DNA from: Notospermus geniculatus | Taxonomy: Eukaryota > Nemertea > Pilidiophora > Heteronemertea > Lineidae | NCBI GenBank assembly: GCA_002633025.1 | Contig: NMRB01000316.1 | Span: forward strand, 173,003-237,002 | Direction of reading: 5' to 3' | DNA: 64,000 nt | In this document: piece by piece, positions 23,563 to 35,830 of the stretch | How the letters are laid out: each line of letters starts with the position of its first letter | Numbering within the stretch: the first letter of the stretch is position 1 | Translations under genes and position numbers: made by a program | Notes under the pieces: model-generated | The model's input: only the letters and a program-made list of their open reading frames with translations | What the model was told of the DNA's origin: nothing | The model's database searches: none

Positions 23563-24684
23563 ATATACTCAATGACCTGGGTCACCTGTCAATTGCACAA
23601 GATGAGAAAGAGTCGTATACAGCAGAAGAATATTCTTCGTGGGTCCACACTAAATCACCTTCCCTCCAACGAAAAGCTGCTGCTGCCGCCGAGATCGGCA
23701 AACCTCACCCCAGAGTAACACGTCAGTGGAGCGCCGATGCGCCGACACTCCAGAGGTCCGAATCACTCGACCACTCTGATTTTTCTCAGGAACAACAACA
23801 CCACTATGCTGCGATGCCGCCACCTATCCCGAGCAAACCGCGTCACATAAGTAGGTCATATAGCACAACGACTAGTAAGGTAAAACCTGGTCCGTCGGAT
23901 CAGACTAGCGATCTCAAAAATATACCTCATTACATTTCAAGAATACGAGATTTACAACTGACTCGTAAACCGGTCCAGATACGCATTGACGATTTCGAGA
24001 CCTATCGGACAGAGCGGCGCAGCCGGCGCCAACTTGACGAAAAGGTCAAAGGTTACGACGGTCTCTTACAGTGCCATATACTCTCTGGACATGGTTTAAA
24101 GTCCTCCAGTACAATGCTTCGAGACCTGTACTGTATAGTAGAAGTTGATAACTTAAATAAAGCTAGGACTATGATTCGTACCGGTGCTATAAACTTCGAC
24201 TGGGATGAACCGTTTGATATCGAGTTGGAAAACGCGAAAGAACTCACGTTCCTCATCTATAACTGGGATCCCAATGCAAGACACAAGCTATGCTTCTACG
24301 GAGTGATTAATTTGCAATTTTTATTTCAATGTGGCAAAGCCCACAAAGTAGGATTACGTCTAGAACCCAAGGGAATATTATACATAGATTTAACCTACAA
24401 AGAACCCTCTGTGACGTTGAAACGTACCCCATCTGTTCATAAGACCGCCCTCTTTGGTGTCGATTTGGAGACGATTATACGGCGCGAGAAGTCCGGACTA
24501 CGTGTACCAATTCTTGTGAAAAAATGTATCGATGAGGTGGATAGGCGTGGTTTGGAAACGGTCGGGATATATCGGTTGTGCGGGTCTGCCAAACGAAAGA
24601 CCCAGATTAAAGACGAATTTGAGAAAAATCCACGAAATGCTGATCTAACGCCAGAAAATGTGTCGGATATCAATGTAGTCACCG
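23563..24684 (+). CDS. SYDE: SYDE/syd-1-like RhoGAP, internal exon: linker, C2 domain and first part of RhoGAP
   Basis: This exon is open from a strong acceptor (pyrimidine-rich tract ending TTTCAG at 23562) to a GTAAGT donor after 24684, and it carries one extra base into the next exon. Residues are numbered from the first complete codon (ATA at 23565). Residues 1-160 are a low-complexity linker rich in Ser, Pro, Gln and Arg, with a polyproline stretch (MPPPIPSKPR) at 84. Residues about 163-283 form a C2 domain (GYDGLLQCHILSGHGL, then DLYCIVEVDN, then LTFLIYNWDP). From about 295 a RhoGAP domain begins (FGVDLETIIRRE). It contains the arginine-finger motif GIYRLCGSA, with the Arg codon at 24573-24575, and ends at DINVVTG. 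C2 followed directly by RhoGAP with this wording is typical of SYD-1/SYDE proteins, which organise presynaptic sites. The Met at 23814 is not needed as a start because the frame is open to the acceptor. A PDZ domain, present in nematode and fly SYD-1, was not found upstream. Confidence 0.93.
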
Positions 24685-26892
24685 GTAAGTTCCTCATGTC
24701 TTTGTTCCTTTTAAAGCCCAACAGTATGCATTAGGTGACTCCTTCTCCCTTCCCACCTTGATAAGACTGGTCTCCTGTCCAACCTATACATGGCCAGTGG
24801 TAACAGTGAGGCTGGACTGATACTATGTCGAAACAAAAATGGCCGCCATACCTTCATCACTTGGGAACTTCAACGAGCTGTTATAGCGTGACTATAAACC
24901 CTTCATCAGGTAAGGTAACATGCTTCAACTCATTCTTTTATGTGTAGCAACACTCCCAATACCTAATTGGTAACTTAGATCATTCAAGTAGATAGATTTG
25001 ACCAGTTTTATCGAGCATGCATATACGACGTTGCCTAAAGGTCAAAGGTTACGTCAGCCGTCACGAGATACGCATACGGTTGGGCTTTAATGCTTTTGAT
25101 TGTCTGCATGGTGCCAGATGTAACCTTTTCGGAGACAAAAAATGATGTAGGGCCTACTGTACCGACGTCATCTGGTGCGTGGGTTATAATTCTCTCAAAG
25201 CTAAATGATGCAGAATTGTTCTCATCATTCACCTTGTTCTTCACAGGGAAGAAAGCATAAATACTGGATGACAGATCTACCCAGAATTTCCATTACACCG
25301 AAACTAGTGTAGGCCTACATTCTCTGATCATCATGCTTAAAACATTCCTAATGTACCAAGATTTTGCAAAATGTCAAGCAGGTTGTCGTCACCTCCGCAT
25401 TCATAGAGCCTCTTAATCCAACCCTGTGTACTTCTTCACCCATGTAACAGTGGCTCTGAGGCCCCCAGGCTCTCCTTCTAATGTTCCGCACATTGCTAAG
25501 TTAGCATTATCAAGTTCTATTCTGCTTTGCTTTCTTTCAATGTAAAGATTGATACTTAACACGTTGTTCTGTTTCAACTAATGTATATTTTGCCACAGGG
25601 CATCATTTCCTGGATTCTTTCAACATTCCTGTTTAACAGGTGTTGTTGATACGTTTCTGATTTACACGTTTTCTTTCGCTAAAGTCAACGATCCGCTATT
25701 GTAACTTTTGCACATATAAAGTTTGTGATGAGTTTGTGGCCGTATATGTGAAAGATTTCTAGAAAGGTGAATACTTTGACATCACACTTAATATTACCGT
25801 AAGTCATGGTCAAATTCAGTTGCTTAAAGAGGCCCCGTATTCCTTCCCAATCCTGCGCTAAACATATCCGCATTAAGGGAGACCTCTATTGACAATGTTG
25901 TTGAACTACTGCTTATCAACCTCGCCCCTTGTAGAGTCACTCTCGTTCCTAGGGTATCCACATATGCATTGTATTGTAATCATACATTTTCCAACACTGG
26001 GGCGAAATCAGAACTACCGGTATTGGTATTGGAGAATGATGCATCACCGCCACAAAAAAGTGGCAATATCGCAGCTCTTTAAAGTAGTTCCCTGTTTCGC
26101 TTAATACTTCTCACAGAGTTTTGCTCATTGCTACAAGCAATTGCAACAAAATTGTAATGGTGGATCTCATTTCTTCAAAATCAACACCTTTTCATTTGCA
26201 TTACCGGCCTACTTTGCCTGTTTCGTTCACCTTTAGATGATTTCTGTCACCAAAGAACCACACCAAAGTGAAATAGGAAGGAAGTCTTCAGAATGGCCAT
26301 TCTTCTCTACAATGTAACTCTGATGTCATAACCTCAATATCTGCAGGAAATTGGTCAGCTGTGCCCTCACCAGCAAGGGGCAACCATCCTTTTACGCAGT
26401 ATCTTCGAAGTGGTCTTTGAACACCTGGGTCCTGATGGCGATTCTTTCTCATCCCCAGTGACTGATATCAGCCTGTTGTTGTAAAATGGAAAGTCTGAAG
26501 AGGTGGCAGAATAGACACTGACCCTCATCGTTGCTCACAGTTTGACAAGCTAAGATAAGAACCAACAGCACGTCTATGTTGTCCGCAGACTTGTGGGTCT
26601 TCAGTGTCGTCTTTCCAGAATGTCCTAGACAATTACAGCCCGTATCCCGCCACTCATTCAGCGATCCAAATTCCATCTCCAATTTGCCCTAATCCCACGG
26701 GGAGACTCACCTCACAAAAGTACACCCTCCAAATGAACATACCAATGGAACCCTTTTCTCTCCTCATTAGGTCTCGACTCCCCATTAGCCAGTGTCTTAT
26801 TACTAGCTCTAATGGTAATGGGGTTGTTCTCTGGCCATTAGCTAGTTTTTAAGCGACTGTTGAGATTGCCTTGATTGTGCGGCTGATGAACT

Positions 26893-27280
26893 AACCCTTC
26901 AATGTGTGGGACATGTACCTGGCTGCATTCTCAACCTATGGGGACATGTACTGGTGGGCTGTGTTCGAAACAAACCTTTCAATCCATGGGACATGTACCA
27001 GGCGGCGTTTCGAACCCATGGGGACGTGTACTGGGTGATTTCCCAACAAACCTTTCAATCCATGGGACATGTACCTCGCTGCATTCCGAACCCATGGGGA
27101 CGTGTACTGGGCTGCGTTCACAGCAAACCTTTCAATCCGTGGGACATATACCAGGTGGCATTTCGAACCCATGGGGACGTGTATTGGGCTGCGTTCACAG
27201 CAAACCTTTCAATACGTGGGACATGTACCAGGCTGCCGAATCCACGGGGACATGTCCTACTGCATTCCCAACTAACCTTC
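26893..27280. repeat. Satellite array, unit about 77 bp
   Basis: Five copies with period 76-80 bp (GGGACATGTACC at 26908, 26988, 27064, 27141 as GGGACATATACC, 27218). Each unit contains two related half-units, around CCATGGGACATGTACC and CCCATGGGGACGTGTACTGG. Open frames here come from the repeat. Confidence 0.88.
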
Positions 27281-28525
27281 CAATCAGACCATGTTCTAAA
27301 CAACCCATTTTGTGAAGATTATCTGCTACCTCGTGTTCGCTCTTCAAATTTTTCTTTGACATTTTAGGGAGGCCAACTTTCTCTTCAAATTTCACTTCAA
27401 TATAATTTCACAGTTGTCAGCTCTAGCTTGTCTTGTCCAAAGTCTTGCCAACATCATCAATTCCTATATACCTTCCGGCTGTGATTCAGTTCCTTGTTGT
27501 GCAACACAGGTTGTTTCATACGCAATGTGTGACCATCTGATACAAGGCTTGAAAACGCACGTCCATCTCATTTTGAAAACGATCCACTCCCACGTTCCTC
27601 AGCTCCCACTCTGTTGCACCCACTGCTTATATTAGCCAGATCAGCTTATTTTAGCCATATCCTGTTCTCTGGCTAATGACACCAACGCCAAAGACAAGAC
27701 TGGCGAGGAATGGGAAGACACGTCTTTCGGATTGTGTCAGGAAATGCTGTGACGACTTTGAAAGAACCTTATGTGCTGTAATTGACTGTTAGTTTCTTTC
27801 TGGATGTTGACGTGGCTGGCCTAGCGTGCTTCTCTCGTGCGACCTTGACATTGCCCGGTACTCGTTACTTCAGCTAGACCAGGAGGAGATACGTCCACAT
27901 CTCATTTCCTATTCGCTGCACACCCACGTCGTCGGCACCCACGATCTCAAAGACCCTTTCTTCTTCAGACAGCCTTCCTTCACAAAGCTTACCGCTTTTA
28001 TTAGCTACATCTACTTCTTTTTGCCAGATCCTTTCCTCGTGAAAACATTACCAAAAGGTAAAGTAAGAAGAGATGTCTTTTGCATTGCGTCATGAAATGC
28101 TGGAATGGTTGTACAAGAGCCTTCTGGGCTGTAATTGGCTGGTTCTTTCATAGATGCTAACGTGACAGACCTACCAGCTGGCTTCTTCTGTGCGATTCTG
28201 TCTTGTTGTGTTCTTTGGTTCAGTTGGTAAGAATTAAGGCTGATGTAGACTGAACATGGCATTCAGAATCACATCGGTATCAGGACAGAAGTTTCCAAAA
28301 TGGGTAAGTCAAACCATATTAAGTCAAGCACAGGTCCAGAAAGTCCAAGTGTCCAAGTAGGCAAATACACTCTTACCTATAACGATAAAAGATATATAAT
28401 TTCAAACACCAATATAGCGCTAAACTCTGTAGAGACAAAGTAGGCAAACGACTGGAGCTGAGTGTCCGGACAAATTCTGTGCTGCAAAGAGTGGCATCCT
28501 TTCCTTTCCGTGGATTCTCAGAGAG

Positions 28526-28791
28526 CAGGGTCCCCGCCAGAGGGTACTTTGGGTACAAATATAGTACCCTAAAGAAATTTGAGGGTACGATATAGTACCC
28601 TGAAAAAATCACTTCAGTAATGTTTTTCTTAAATTTGTTACATTTCAAATGCAACTTTCATGCAGAAGGAAGACTAATTTTGCATTTTGGAGTGTAAAAA
28701 ATGACTCTGGAGGCCATTATTAACAGAAAAAATTTTTTTTTTGAATTCCCCCCCCCCCAGGTCGTGGAAAAAAATCCTGGCGGAAACCCTG
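28526..28791. mobile_element. Second CAGGGT...CCGCCAG element
   Basis: CAGGGTCCCCGCCAGAGGGT at the left and CCTGGCGGAAACCCTG at the right match the ends of 16714-17004. The interior repeats GAGGGTACGATATAGTACCC. It splits a minus-strand SINE head that resumes as GAGGTGGCAGGCTCTGAGGT. A clear target duplication is not seen. Confidence 0.72.
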
Positions 28792-29174
28792 GAGGTGGCA
28801 GGCTCTGAGGTTTCCACCGCACCACTATTCATCTCAAATGCCTACTTGAACAAGCCCAATTTTTTTCCCCAAAGGAACAATTATACAAAAAACAGTACAA
28901 AGCAATTTCAAAACCCTCGAGTATTGTAGAATTTAAGATGCCTGATCATCTAAGGTCAAGGGCGTGAGCATCATGGTTCCAAGCTGGCTCTGAGCAACCT
29001 GTGTTGAAATTCAAGACGTTCTCTCCTACATGTTCATGGCGATTCTGTTTCCAATGATGATATCAAGAAATTTTAATCCCAGAGGATCAGAGATGGATTT
29101 ACCATCTCTTTCCTTGAGGACTTTCATGCTACTTCAGAATGTCCCTACCATAGTCTGTATGGTCACATGGGAAG

Positions 29175-29547
29175 ATACTGTACCCGCGCCCCAATACCGT
29201 CCTGGGCTGGAAATCAGAGTAGGCGGCCGATTGTCATGTGGGCTGAGCTTTGTACGGTCGGTATTGTATAGAAATTGCCGTCAAGCGAATAGGCCCTATT
29301 GGTATGCAACAGCAATTTTAGCATGTCAAAACTTCGCGGCGCTCTGGTGATTCACGGACTACATCAAGTCATGGTCTGATCATCTTACAAGGCCTGTAAG
29401 ATACCTGGCCTGTTGCATACCAATAGGGCCTATTTGCTTGACGGCAATTTCTATACAATACCGGCCGTACTAAGCTCGGCCCACATGACAATCGGCCGCC
29501 TACTCTGATTTCCCGCCCAGGACGGTATTGGGGCGCGAGTACAGTAT
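29175..29547. mobile_element. Large foldback, arms about 140 bp
   Basis: The left arm starts ATACTGTACCCGCGCCCCAA and runs to CCCTATTGGTATGCAAC at about 29310. The right arm begins GTTGCATACCAATAGGGCCT at about 29403 and ends GGGGCGCGAGTACAGTAT. Arms are about 95 percent complementary by eye around a 90 bp spacer, suggesting recent origin. Confidence 0.85.
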
Positions 29548-30535
29548 GTCCATAAGGCTTAGCTGCCACATCTATTGCAGGGTGGCAGCACCTTACAATT
29601 TTTAGAATCATGAGGATATCAGGACCCTTTATTTTCATATTTTTGCAACAAGAATTGTACGTTTCATAAACTTGAAGAACTTTCATTCAATTTGTAATTT
29701 AATTGTCACAAGACATAATATAATATACGGTAATCAAAAATAATATATTTTTTATTTTTATCTGTTTTGATATTATGAAATTCTGAGGAGATGTTGTCTG
29801 CTTGGGTCACAACACAGAATTGATTCAAATGACACAAGTTCATAAAAACACTTATCTAAACATACAAATCTGCATCTTTCTAATAACATAATGGCCTTAT
29901 GTATGCAAAAGGATTGAGAAGGAGATTAAATATGACGGGTGGAAAAAGCTTCAATTACGACAATAAGCTTGTGTTGGCTTTGAGTAATCTCTGAGATTTA
30001 CTGAGACGGAACAAACTCGGTGATGTGATGGGTTGTCGAGGCTGAGAAATGTCGGTCGGCTGTGGCAATTTCATTATTTTGTTTACATTTGGCACTGAGA
30101 GTAATGCTTCTGTCTGCTCCAGGGATTGTGGCAAATTGGAAACCAATGTCTGCAGACTGACATTCAAGAATTTGTAAACTGTTGTGCAAGAATCCATTTT
30201 TAGGTCGAAGTAACTTCAGAGTCTCAAGTTGTTTATGACTGACTATGGTAGTTTCCACTGAAATTGCTGTAGGCCAATGTTTTGAATGAATGGTTCCAAG
30301 ATTATTAGTATCTCTAGAATCCAGGGTGTGGGAGTGAACAAAGCTGGCTGGAGGCTTTTGTCCCGCTGTCTGCTCCGACACATTGTATACGTAAGATGTC
30401 GCAATTCCGAAAAATGAGCCTTTTTTGTAAGGCTTTCCTCTGCACTCTGATAAAGTGTTTCACATTGTTACTCCAGTCTGAACTAGATGCCTTTCTGGGG
30501 AACCCAAGAAGCAGTCAATTTTTCGCACACGACCT
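29548..30535. other. Intronic stretch, nothing recognised
   Basis: AT-rich sequence. A 127-codon minus-strand open frame at 29998-30381 has no recognisable domain and is not called. Confidence 0.4.
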
Positions 30536-30920
30536 GAGACTACAAAGTGAGGACACAGTCTTGGAGTACAATGAGGACATTGCCTGGGAGTACAAAGTGA
30601 GGATACGGCCTGGGAATACAAAGTGAGGACATTGTCTGTGAATACAAAGTGAGGACATGGCCTGGGAATACAAAGTGAGGACATGGCCTGGAGTACAAAG
30701 TGAGGACACAGCTGAAAGTACACAAAGTGGGGACATGGCCTGAGAGTACAAAGTGAGGACATGGGGCCGTATTCTAGAAGCTTCCTTAAGTCTAAGGTTT
30801 ACCTTTAGCTATTGTTTGCAGGGCAGAATACAAAAGATTAAAGTGGACCTTAGAGTTAAGGAGGCTTCTAGAATACGGGCCATGGACTGAGAGTATACAA
30901 AGTGAGGACTTGACCTGGAG
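30536..30920. repeat. Minisatellite, unit about 26 bp, interrupted by a MITE
   Basis: Units of GAATACAAAGTGAGGACATG followed by GCCTGG run from 30536 to 30764 and resume at 30882 (ATGGACTGAGAGTATACAAA). Confidence 0.88.
30765..30881. mobile_element. 117 bp hairpin MITE inside the minisatellite
   Basis: Ends GGCCGTATTCTAGAAGCTTC and GAGGCTTCTAGAATACGGGCC-type arms are inverted. ATGG is duplicated at 30761-30764 and 30882-30885. The array continues in phase on both sides. Confidence 0.85.
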
Positions 30921-31799
30921 AGACTGTGTGGGGCAAATATTATGAAGTCAGGGTGGATAGCGGCTCTCAGACTACAAACCTAAACATTCACCTACTGTAG
31001 CTTTTACCTTTTTCATATGACCATGATATGACTTATATGGAGTACCTGACATCTTTTGGTAGGATTCGCCCTCGTATGGGAAAAATCGAAAATGTATATT
31101 ATCCAAGAAAGCAAGAAAAATGATAATTCAGTGGCAGGACTCCTCTGTCGAATGACACACATTCATCTTATGAATCTTATCAAACCATTTCCAGCCAACT
31201 GCTACAATTCAATAGTGACAGGTCTAATACGATCGAAGCTGCTGGGACTGCAGACAACTGTATCATTTGGTGGTGATGTGATGCATCTCCATTTAATCTT
31301 ACTCTAGTTGACGGAAAATCACTATGGAATATTTGCCAGTAATTTTCAGCTGTGCTATTTGGGATTAAGTAAGAGACGAATCGACATGCCCCAGTTGGGT
31401 GTGGTGGTCAGCCCTGTGCAGGTAAAAGGCAGTATCTATACGTGGGTTCAGTGGGGACTGAACGATTGGAGTAATAGCGAAGTAGAGATGCTGGACGCAA
31501 TGACATGAATGCTACAAACTTATAAGAAAGACAAATGACAGTCGTTCTAGCAGTAGTCAGCAAGTGTAAAGCCACCACTTAGATGACCACGATAACAAAT
31601 AAACTATCTGCTTACTTTCCTTATGGGTGCAGCAAATACTATTTGTTATTGACTCGAGCTTGGGTAGCCGTCCCTTGCAAATTGGTCATAAACTAACAAC
31701 TGCTAGTGTATGTGTACATTTAATGAGAGTTTGATGACCCTAGCTCTGAGAAAGTGGTGCAAGGTTTTCTTTGGTGAGTGACGGTTGACATGCAACTTA

Positions 31800-32440
31800 C
31801 AAGAAATGGGTGATGGTTTGATGTTGATTGCCAGGAAAGTGGTACCTGTCGTAGCAGAGGTTAGCTGGTCTGTTCTCTGGAAGTGATCGGTGATCGACTT
31901 CAAGGAAATAATCCCTAAGTTATCTGCTGAACTGAGGTTAGCTAGTCCGTCCTCTTGATATGGCAGTTGAGATATTTAGGGGCTGGTTGTGAGGAAGGTA
32001 CCCGACAGAGTTGCTGTCATAGCGGAGGTCAGTGAGGGCATTCCCTTGGAGTGACAGTTAGAGATTTTCTGGTTGGTTTCCACAAGATTTATCCTGAGTT
32101 ATCCATCACCAATTCACTGGAGGCAAAAGGCAAGAGATTTGGGGGTTGGTCAGAAGGAGGGCCTACCCACAATATTGCTGTCACAGCAGGGTTCAGCTAG
32201 GGCATACATGTAGCTAGGAGTGGCATTGTTGTGAGATTTTCTGGTTGGTTTCTGCGGGATTTCGGAAAAAAGTTGTCCGTCAACAAAGGTTAGCTATTCC
32301 ATTCACTGGATGCGGTAGTTTGAAGATTTGGGGGCTGGTTGAAAGGAAAGTACCCATTAGGGTTGATGTCACAGCACAGGTGAGGCTGGGTCGTTCCCTG
32401 GGTGTGGCGGTTTTGAGATAGCTTGGTCCTAATTGCATTG
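31800..32440. repeat. Degenerate tandem repeat, period about 165-185 bp
   Basis: Markers such as GTACCCGACAGAGTTGCTGT (about 31998), CTACCCACAATATTGCTGTC (about 32163) and GTACCCATTAGGGTTGATGT (about 32349), each followed by CACAGC...GG, TTCTGGTTGGTT and GGTTAGCT, show 3-4 diverged units. Confidence 0.65.
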
Positions 32441-32449
32441 ATTTCCTTG

Positions 32450-32690
32450 GGGAGCACGGTGGCGGAGTGGTTGAGCGTTAGACACAAGATGGAGAGTCCC
32501 AATTGAGTTGCCACTTTGTATTCTCAACTGAAAGATCAAGTGATGTGTGCTGAATGAGCCACTCCTTGAATTCTCCAGAATAGAAGGGTTTCTAGAGAGA
32601 CTGGGGTAAGAGTGTAGTGTGAAACTGTAAAGCACTTTGAGACAATGGGTCATATGAATAAAGACTAGTAAATGCTTTTACTTGAATTTT
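32450..32690 (+). mobile_element. tRNA-derived SINE with AAAGCACTTTGAGAC tail
   Basis: Head GGGAGCACGGTGGCGGAGTG plus GTTGAGCG is tRNA-like. The 3' part GTAAAGCACTTTGAGACAAT and ATGAATAAAGACTAGTAAAT resembles the CACTTTGAGAC tails of many metazoan SINEs. The last ~50 bases reappear inverted at 32728-32767 (AGTAAAAGCATTTGCTAGTG), and similar tails occur at 41450-41475 and 45455-45480. Confidence 0.65.
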
Positions 32691-33516
32691 GCAATAGACA
32701 TGCACTGTGCAGTGCTGTACAAATCTGAAGTAAAAGCATTTGCTAGTGTTTATTCATATGACCCAATAACATAGTGGAAATTGCTATGTAAAAAAAAACT
32801 TTGATGTTACATAAAATATAATCTGTACGTATGCTCTTAGGAGGAAATCAAAACTAAAAAGAATAGGGTTTTACATCACGAAAGCTCTCATGGACAAATA
32901 CTTCACTACATATGAACAGCAAAATAGGGTTAAATCGTGATATTGGCCGCCGTCACGGTGTGGGACATACTATTATCGTAAAACGTGTACGAAGGCAGCG
33001 GTCGGATTTCATGATACCCGGAGCTCATTCTCGTTGATATCTCCGAGGAGACGACGGCCGTCCTTGGGTCAATATGCCAGAGACGGTGCTGAATGAAAAT
33101 TAGGCTGTAAAGTGGCGGAGTGTGAATCATAAATTCGAAGGAAACAATCCAAAGGACGCGGACCTACAGTTAATGGAATTCCTGATAGCTATATGTTCCC
33201 GCATCTGCTCAGCGTCAGGTGCTAAATGATTGTATTGGTAGACTATGATTTGTGAAAGTGACTTGGTACATGATAATGGCTACATTTGTAGCTTGTCAGA
33301 TATGGGAAGTAATGGTCACTTTGCCAGATGGTTGTCCATCTGCCAGCCCATTATACGTTCTGTGCTAGTGATAGGATTTTCACAAGTTATTGTATGCAGC
33401 TGTTAGGATGTTGCATTTGTCTAGAATGTACGCCATCCCTCTCTGAGGAAGGAATGGTGGAGGGGGTAATACTGGGCGAACAGAAGCGATAACGAGGCAC
33501 ATTTTCACTCTGAAGA

Positions 33517-34003
33517 CGGGTTCACACCAAAACCGGATTACACCGTGCAGTGTGGTTCCTGCAAACCAGTGGATTCAATGCTATTTCAATGAAGTGTCAG
33601 AAATTGCAGGTTGAGGAGCCCTGATAGCGGAGTGGTTATCACGTCTGCTCAGGAAGCAGCAGGTCCCGGGTTCGAATCCAGCCCGGGCCATATGGGATTT
33701 CATTCCCGGCTCTTCACGTCTGTCGCATGATGGGACAGTAAGCCATGGTGCCTTGTACCTTGTTTCTTTGCACGGGCAAGTAAAAGACCCCATCCAAGTG
33801 AGGAACATGAGTAGCTTGAGATGGCCTCTTCCATACTTACTAGGGCCAATTAAATGCTATGGCTTCGGCCCTGACGGAAAATCAAATACGAATACAAAAA
33901 ATTGCAGGTTCTCCTGCATGATTTCTGTGTGGATGCTTCATTGAAATAGCATTGAACCCATGGCTTGCGAGATCGGCACCGGAATCACATTTTGGTGTGA
34001 ACG
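33517..34003. mobile_element. Foldback with TTCACACCAAAA ends, hosting a SINE
   Basis: The left arm GGGTTCACACCAAAACCGG ... GTGGATTCAATGCTATTTCA (to 33612) mirrors the right arm from 33911 (CTTCATTGAAATAGCATTGA ... TTTTGGTGTGAAC). The SINE at 33613-33898 separates the arms. Confidence 0.75.
33613..33898 (+). mobile_element. tRNA-derived SINE with 12 bp target duplication
   Basis: Box A-like TAGCGGAGTGGTTATC and box B GGTTCGAATCC are at tRNA spacing. The body contains GCACGGGCAAGTAAAAGACC and TATGGCTTCGGCCCTGACGG, and it ends in an A-rich AAATACGAATACAAA tail. AAATTGCAGGTT flanks both sides (33601-33612, 33899-33910). Confidence 0.88.
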
Positions 34004-35584
34004 AGCCTTCATGTAGAAATTTCAGTCCACACTCAGTTCAGTAGTTGGCAGCACTGCAGAAGCTGTCCTGAACAATTATTATTTCTTTCAATGAGAAGTA
34101 GACATGGGACTGCTGAATAGGTTTCTACGGCAGGGACACCTAATCCATCATGACCAAAAGTTCAGTTTCATTCTTTGTGTTCTCCTGTTTCTCGTTTTAT
34201 CGTCCCTGCAAAAAATAATTACTCTGAATCACGATTGGATGCGGTTCTTCCTGCCTCCAACACTCTTCGTTTTTTATCGTCGCCAGGCTGTGTCACAAAA
34301 TCATCCCTTAAGTGCAGAAATAGATGCGCGCCGCACTCCAACGCCATTTAGACTTCCGTCTTTCTGACTCGGTGAAAGATTAGCCGTCGTTACTATTCAA
34401 AGTTCTGATAAGAATCCATTCGAGAGTATTCTTGCAGGCCGAGATACAAGAATCGCGACGAGATGATATCCGAGTTCGGGCATTTTTTCCCAGAGAAGTG
34501 GAATTGGTGAGTGGTGTCCTGAAGCTGTCATGGCTTTCCCATTGTTTCATGCCAGTTGGACATCAAGAAGGATACACTGATTTGTTCAAATGCACAGCTT
34601 TCTTGGGCCAAATTTGGGTGGAATGGAGTTGTCCTGGATTACAAGTTAATGACTCCCTGCTCATTATATCCATTAGTATAATAGGTTTCTTTCTCTCCTA
34701 ATACTCTTGCATCATGTGAAGATAGTCTTTCTATGATCAGATGTGACATTTTAACCCTTTCATATGTTGCTGATGTCAGGTCACACTGCGATTGCCTGCG
34801 CTACGACGGAATAGTCGGCACCAGGCGTCGCAATCATGGTCAGGTCACAAAAACGAAAATGTGTACGATCATCGTGGAACAAGCAGCATCAGCGCGTAGG
34901 GAATCGTAACTTGAGCAGGTCGACTGCGAATGGATTACGCCCGTCGGGATGACACAGAAGTTGAATAGGTTCAACTCTTGCGATTCGTGATCTTTTTGAT
35001 CGGCGACTGATCCCGATTGTCGTAACTGAGACGCAACTGCAGTCGTGTCACACCATATCGGCGACTGATTTGTTCCACGCGGTCGTGCCTCAGACGCAAA
35101 GTGATCCAGAAAAGTCAGTCTGCACCTGTTCTATGCCATCGCAAGGTCGACCTGACATAGCCATGCGACTTGAAAAGTTATGCTTTCGTACAAGAGACAA
35201 ACAACACAACAATTGTTCGATTGTTCTGAGAGCATACTGGATCTCCCTGAAGATTCTATCTCTTTCACATCAATGTCACCAACATTGGTACCTATTGTCT
35301 TTGTAAACACCTGCCCACACAGCATCTACAGCAAGCTTAGGCCTGAATGTTCCAGTCTCCTTGACATTTATGTAGCTACAGTATCTTTGTGATGTCTACA
35401 TAGAGATGGGCTACTCCGCCTAAGGCCTAGTATTGGTTTTAGTCCTTCTGACATTCGCAGTAGAAAGAAATAGTCGATAGTAATTTGAGCATTTCTCTTT
35501 TATATCTGTGAAATCACACGAGGGATGGATGGTCCAGAGAAAACCGATCATCAACTCGGCTGATATCAGGTTCAAGGGCATAAA

Positions 35585-35830
35585 AGCTTTAAGGGCAAAG
35601 GGTTTGGAACCAATCAGGAACAGTTTTGTTTTGAAACACTAAAAAGCAAAGGTTTTCATTGGTGGCTTTGACACCAAAACATGGGAACCAATCAGAGATA
35701 GCATTTCATTTTGAAACAGTTTAAAAAACAAAGGTTTTCATTGGCTGGTTTTGAGGGTAAAGCATGGGAACCTATCAGCGACAACATTCTATTTTGGACT
35801 ACCTTTGTTAGAAAAGTTCTCATTGGCACA
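35585..35830. repeat. Tandem repeat, unit about 80 bp
   Basis: Three diverged units containing AAAGGTTTTCATTGG, GGGAACCAATCAGAGA and CATTTTGAAACAGTTTAAA. Each unit carries a CCAATCAG or ATTGG motif. Confidence 0.7.

Noticed and set aside
23814-23816. Met at 23814 as the start of the SYDE-like protein
   Set aside because: The frame stays open 83 codons upstream to a strong splice acceptor, so this Met is more likely internal. An alternative promoter is not excluded.
26902-27367. Overlapping 137- and 153-codon frames
   Set aside because: They are read from the 77 bp satellite array; both strands are open.
33618-33692. Possible tRNA gene
   Set aside because: Box A and B are present, but the acceptor stem is not convincing, and a body, A-rich tail and 12 bp target duplication show that it is a SINE.
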